Positions 38,992 through 41,164 of a stretch of 41,164 nt of DNA are shown here, piece by piece. The notes under the pieces are model-generated. The model did not search any database, was not told the DNA's origin, and was given only the letters and a program-made list of their open reading frames with translations. The DNA is from Streptomyces sp. ISL-100. GTDB lineage: Bacteria; Actinomycetota; Actinomycetes; Streptomycetales; Streptomycetaceae. The stretch is from assembly GCF_018614615.1 (NCBI RefSeq), contig NZ_JAGGOK010000079.1:1-41164 (forward strand), written 5' to 3'. The translations under genes and the position numbers were made by a program. The number at the start of each line of letters is the position of its first letter. Position 1 is the stretch's first letter.

Positions 38992-41073
38992 ATGGATGAG
39001 CAGATACCGGTCAATGAGCTGATCAGCGGCGCCGCCCAGGACGCCGGCGGGTGGCTGGGTGCCCTGCAGGTGGCGCAGGTGGCCACGAGCGCCGACGGGA
39101 CGATTGTGCGGTGGAACCACACCGCACAGGAACTGCTCGGCTACACACCGCCGCAGGTGGTGGGACGGCACATCGCCGACCTTCTGCACCCGGGGGCCGA
39201 CAGCAGCCTGGGCCGGTCGCTCTGGGAGACCGCCGCCACCGGGCGCGGGGTGATGGGCACGGTGACCGTATGGCACCGCGACGGACACCCGCTGGAGCTC
39301 GAGATCTGGGCCTGTCCGGTACACAGTGGGCGGCACGGGGCCTCGGCGGTGCTGGTCTTCGCCGCCGACGCCCACGCGGCGCGCCGTATCCGAGGGTCGT
39401 CGGCGGTGTGGGACGGGCTGTTCTCCCGCTCACCCGTCGGCATCGCCGTACTCGACACACATCTGCGGTTCCTGCAGGTCAACCCGGCGCTCGAAGCGAT
39501 GAACGGCCTCGCGGAGTCCGCACACGTGGGCCGTCGCCTGGCCGAGTTGCTGCCTGAGGTGAACGCGGGCGAGATGGAGGAGGCGATGCGGCAGGTGCTG
39601 GACACGGGGGAGCCGGTCCTTGACCGGCGACGCACCGGGCGAACGCCGGCCGATCCGGAGCACGACCGGGTGTGGTCGTGCTCGTATGTGCGGGTGGAAG
39701 ATCCCGCTGGGCGGCCGATCGGCGTGATCGCCTCCCTGCTCGACATCACCGAGCAGCAGCGGGCCCACACCGAGGCGGAGGCGGGCCGCCGCAGGCTCGC
39801 CCTGCTCAGCGAAGCCAGCGTCCGCATGGGCGCCAGCCTGGAGCTGGAACGTACCGCACAGGAGCTGGCCGACCTCGCCGTCACGGACCTCGCAGATGCC
39901 GTCACCGTCGACATCCTGGACACCCTTGCCCGTGGCGACGAGCCGGACATGGGGCTGATCGGCGGCGTCGCGCTGCGGCGCCTGGGCAAGGCCCCGCTGA
40001 CCGGCTCCCACATCACCGACATCCTCGCCCCGCTCGGCAGAACCCTCGGCTTCCCCGCAGCCGCTCCGTACACCCAGGCTCTCGCCGCCCGCCAGCCCTT
40101 CCTGATCTCCCGCCTCGACGAGCGGGCCATCGCCCCCGCGGCCCGCCACTCCACGGCACCGGCTCAGCTGCTCGAGGCGGGCGTGCACTCCTTCATGATG
40201 GTTCCGCTCGTCGCCCGCGACCTGGTCCTCGGCGTCGCCACCTTCTACCGCACCCGGCCCGTTGGCCCCTTCGGATCCGACGACGTCACCCTCGCCGGCG
40301 AACTCGCCGCCCGGGCCGCCGTCAGCATAGACAACGCGCGCCTCTACCACCGTGAGCACGAGACCGCGGTTGTCCTCCAGCGCAGCATGCTGCCGCAGCA
40401 CATCACCCCGCCGCCCGGCATCGAAGTAGCCCACCGCTACCTGCCCGCCAGCGACGTCAACGAAGTCGGCGGCGACTGGTACGACGTCCTGCATCTCCCC
40501 GACGACAAAGCAGCCCTCCTCATCGGCGACGTCATGGGTCACGGCATCGCCGCGGCCGCGGTCATGGGGCGACTCTCCGCCACCGTCCGGGCCCTGGCCC
40601 GCCTCGACATGCCCGCGACCGAACTGCTGCACCATCTGGAAGCCACTCTCGCCGACCTGGCCGAGCCGATGCTCGCCACCTTCCTGTACGCCGTCTGCGA
40701 CCCCACCACGGGTCGCTGCACCATCACCCGCGCCGGACACCCCCCGCCCGCCGCGGCGGAGCCCGACGGCACCGTCCACCTGATCAAGACCCCGCCCGGC
40801 GCCCCGCTCGGTGTCGGCGGCATCGACTTCACGACCACCGACATCACCCTGCCCCCCGGCAGCATCCTTGTTCTCTACACCGACGGTCTGATCGAAGCCC
40901 GCGGCCGTGACATCGACGAACGCCTCTCCGACCTCACCCGCCTGCTCACCGAACCCCAGCAACCGCTCGACCAACTCTGTGACTTGCTGATCACCCGTCT
41001 GGTCCCGGTATCCGCCGACGACGACATCGCCCTGCTCACCGCCCGCATCGGCAACACGCCACGCCCCGGCTAG
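38992..41073 (+). CDS. PAS-PAS-GAF-SpoIIE protein phosphatase
   Basis: 693 residues with no membrane segment. PAS 1, at about residues 20-125, has QVATSADGTIVRWNHTAQEL. PAS 2, at about 140-260, has VGIAVLDTHLRFLQVNPALE. A GAF domain spans about 270-450. A PP2C-type SpoIIE phosphatase domain follows from about 475 with GGDWYDVL, LIGDVMGHG, LVLYTDGLIEAR and DDDIALL, so the metal-binding aspartates are present. Such proteins dephosphorylate anti-sigma-factor antagonists in stress signalling. No partner is in the window. ATG 38992 has GGGGGCAGG upstream; TTG 38986 is possible. Confidence 0.93.
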   Translation: MDEQIPVNELISGAAQDAGGWLGALQVAQVATSADGTIVRWNHTAQELLGYTPPQVVGRHIADLLHPGADSSLGRSLWETAATGRGVMGTVTVWHRDGHPLELEIWACPVHSGRHGASAVLVFAADAHAARRIRGSSAVWDGLFSRSPVGIAVLDTHLRFLQVNPALEAMNGLAESAHVGRRLAELLPEVNAGEMEEAMRQVLDTGEPVLDRRRTGRTPADPEHDRVWSCSYVRVEDPAGRPIGVIASLLDITEQQRAHTEAEAGRRRLALLSEASVRMGASLELERTAQELADLAVTDLADAVTVDILDTLARGDEPDMGLIGGVALRRLGKAPLTGSHITDILAPLGRTLGFPAAAPYTQALAARQPFLISRLDERAIAPAARHSTAPAQLLEAGVHSFMMVPLVARDLVLGVATFYRTRPVGPFGSDDVTLAGELAARAAVSIDNARLYHREHETAVVLQRSMLPQHITPPPGIEVAHRYLPASDVNEVGGDWYDVLHLPDDKAALLIGDVMGHGIAAAAVMGRLSATVRALARLDMPATELLHHLEATLADLAEPMLATFLYAVCDPTTGRCTITRAGHPPPAAAEPDGTVHLIKTPPGAPLGVGGIDFTTTDITLPPGSILVLYTDGLIEARGRDIDERLSDLTRLLTEPQQPLDQLCDLLITRLVPVSADDDIALLTARIGNTPRPG

Positions 41074-41090
41074 TGCCGGCTGATGGTCTT

Positions 41091-41106
41091 CGGAGCAATA
41101 GCTCCG
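41091..41106 (+). terminator. Weak hairpin after the phosphatase gene
   Basis: CGGAGC-AATA-GCTCCG, a 6-bp stem and 4-nt loop 17 bp past the stop codon. It is short for a terminator and has no T run. Confidence 0.3.
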
Positions 41107-41164
41107 CTCCTGGCGTGCGTTCGGGGCGGTCGGCTGCCCGTCGGTTACGTGGCCGACCCCCCCC

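Overview
The window looks like a Streptomyces (or close actinomycete) chromosome. GC is very high with strong third-position G/C bias, GTG and TTG starts are common, ATGA/GTGA stop-start overlaps are frequent, and the protein set is typical of the group (DUF4232 lipoprotein, beta-propeller Ser/Thr kinases, SpoIIE phosphatase, NarL-type two-component pair, MoxR/VWA operons). All functions are read from the sequence; no database search was run.

Layout. 0-5 kb: small accessory genes (SnoaL-like protein; TetR divergent from a SnoaL-like/DUF1772 pair; EamA exporter divergent from a MarR regulator), each regulatory pair with a clear dyad operator, scattered among transposase remnants. 5-10 kb: unrecognised small genes, a frameshifted and 3'-truncated IS5-type transposase, and a 503-residue protein with an internal duplication. 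10.2-14.3 kb: a leftward three-gene module (unknown protein, MoxR-type AAA ATPase, HExxH metallopeptidase-VWA fusion). 14.4-17.4 kb: initiator tRNA-Met with terminators, a DUF4232 lipoprotein, an SGNH hydrolase, a possible tiny Cys-rich peptide ORF and a Tn3-type relic. 17.4-21.3 kb: ABC-2 exporter divergent from a histidine kinase/response regulator pair, with twin palindromes between them. 21.3-23.2 kb: a zinc-finger relic, an M20 peptidase with an apparent lid-domain deletion, and an unknown protein.

23.3-30.6 kb is the most interesting block: a tightly overlapping five-gene leftward operon (Zn-finger-like protein, unknown 533-codon frame, VWA protein, MoxR AAA ATPase, DUF5682-like protein). 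Upstream lies a sequence matching the RecA-NDp/PafBC-type DNA-damage promoter of mycobacteria (TTGTCAGTG-N8-TATGTT). A second, imperfect copy faces the other way toward a decapitated DUF4259 gene. I infer a DNA-damage-inducible MoxR-VWA chaperone/conflict system.

31-36.3 kb: a pseudokinase followed by two receptor-type Ser/Thr kinases, each with a kinase domain, a Tat-like RRR membrane segment and a PQQ-like propeller. 36.5-41.1 kb: cupin, DUF817 membrane protein, VOC/glyoxalase-fold protein, and a PAS-PAS-GAF-SpoIIE phosphatase that closes the window.
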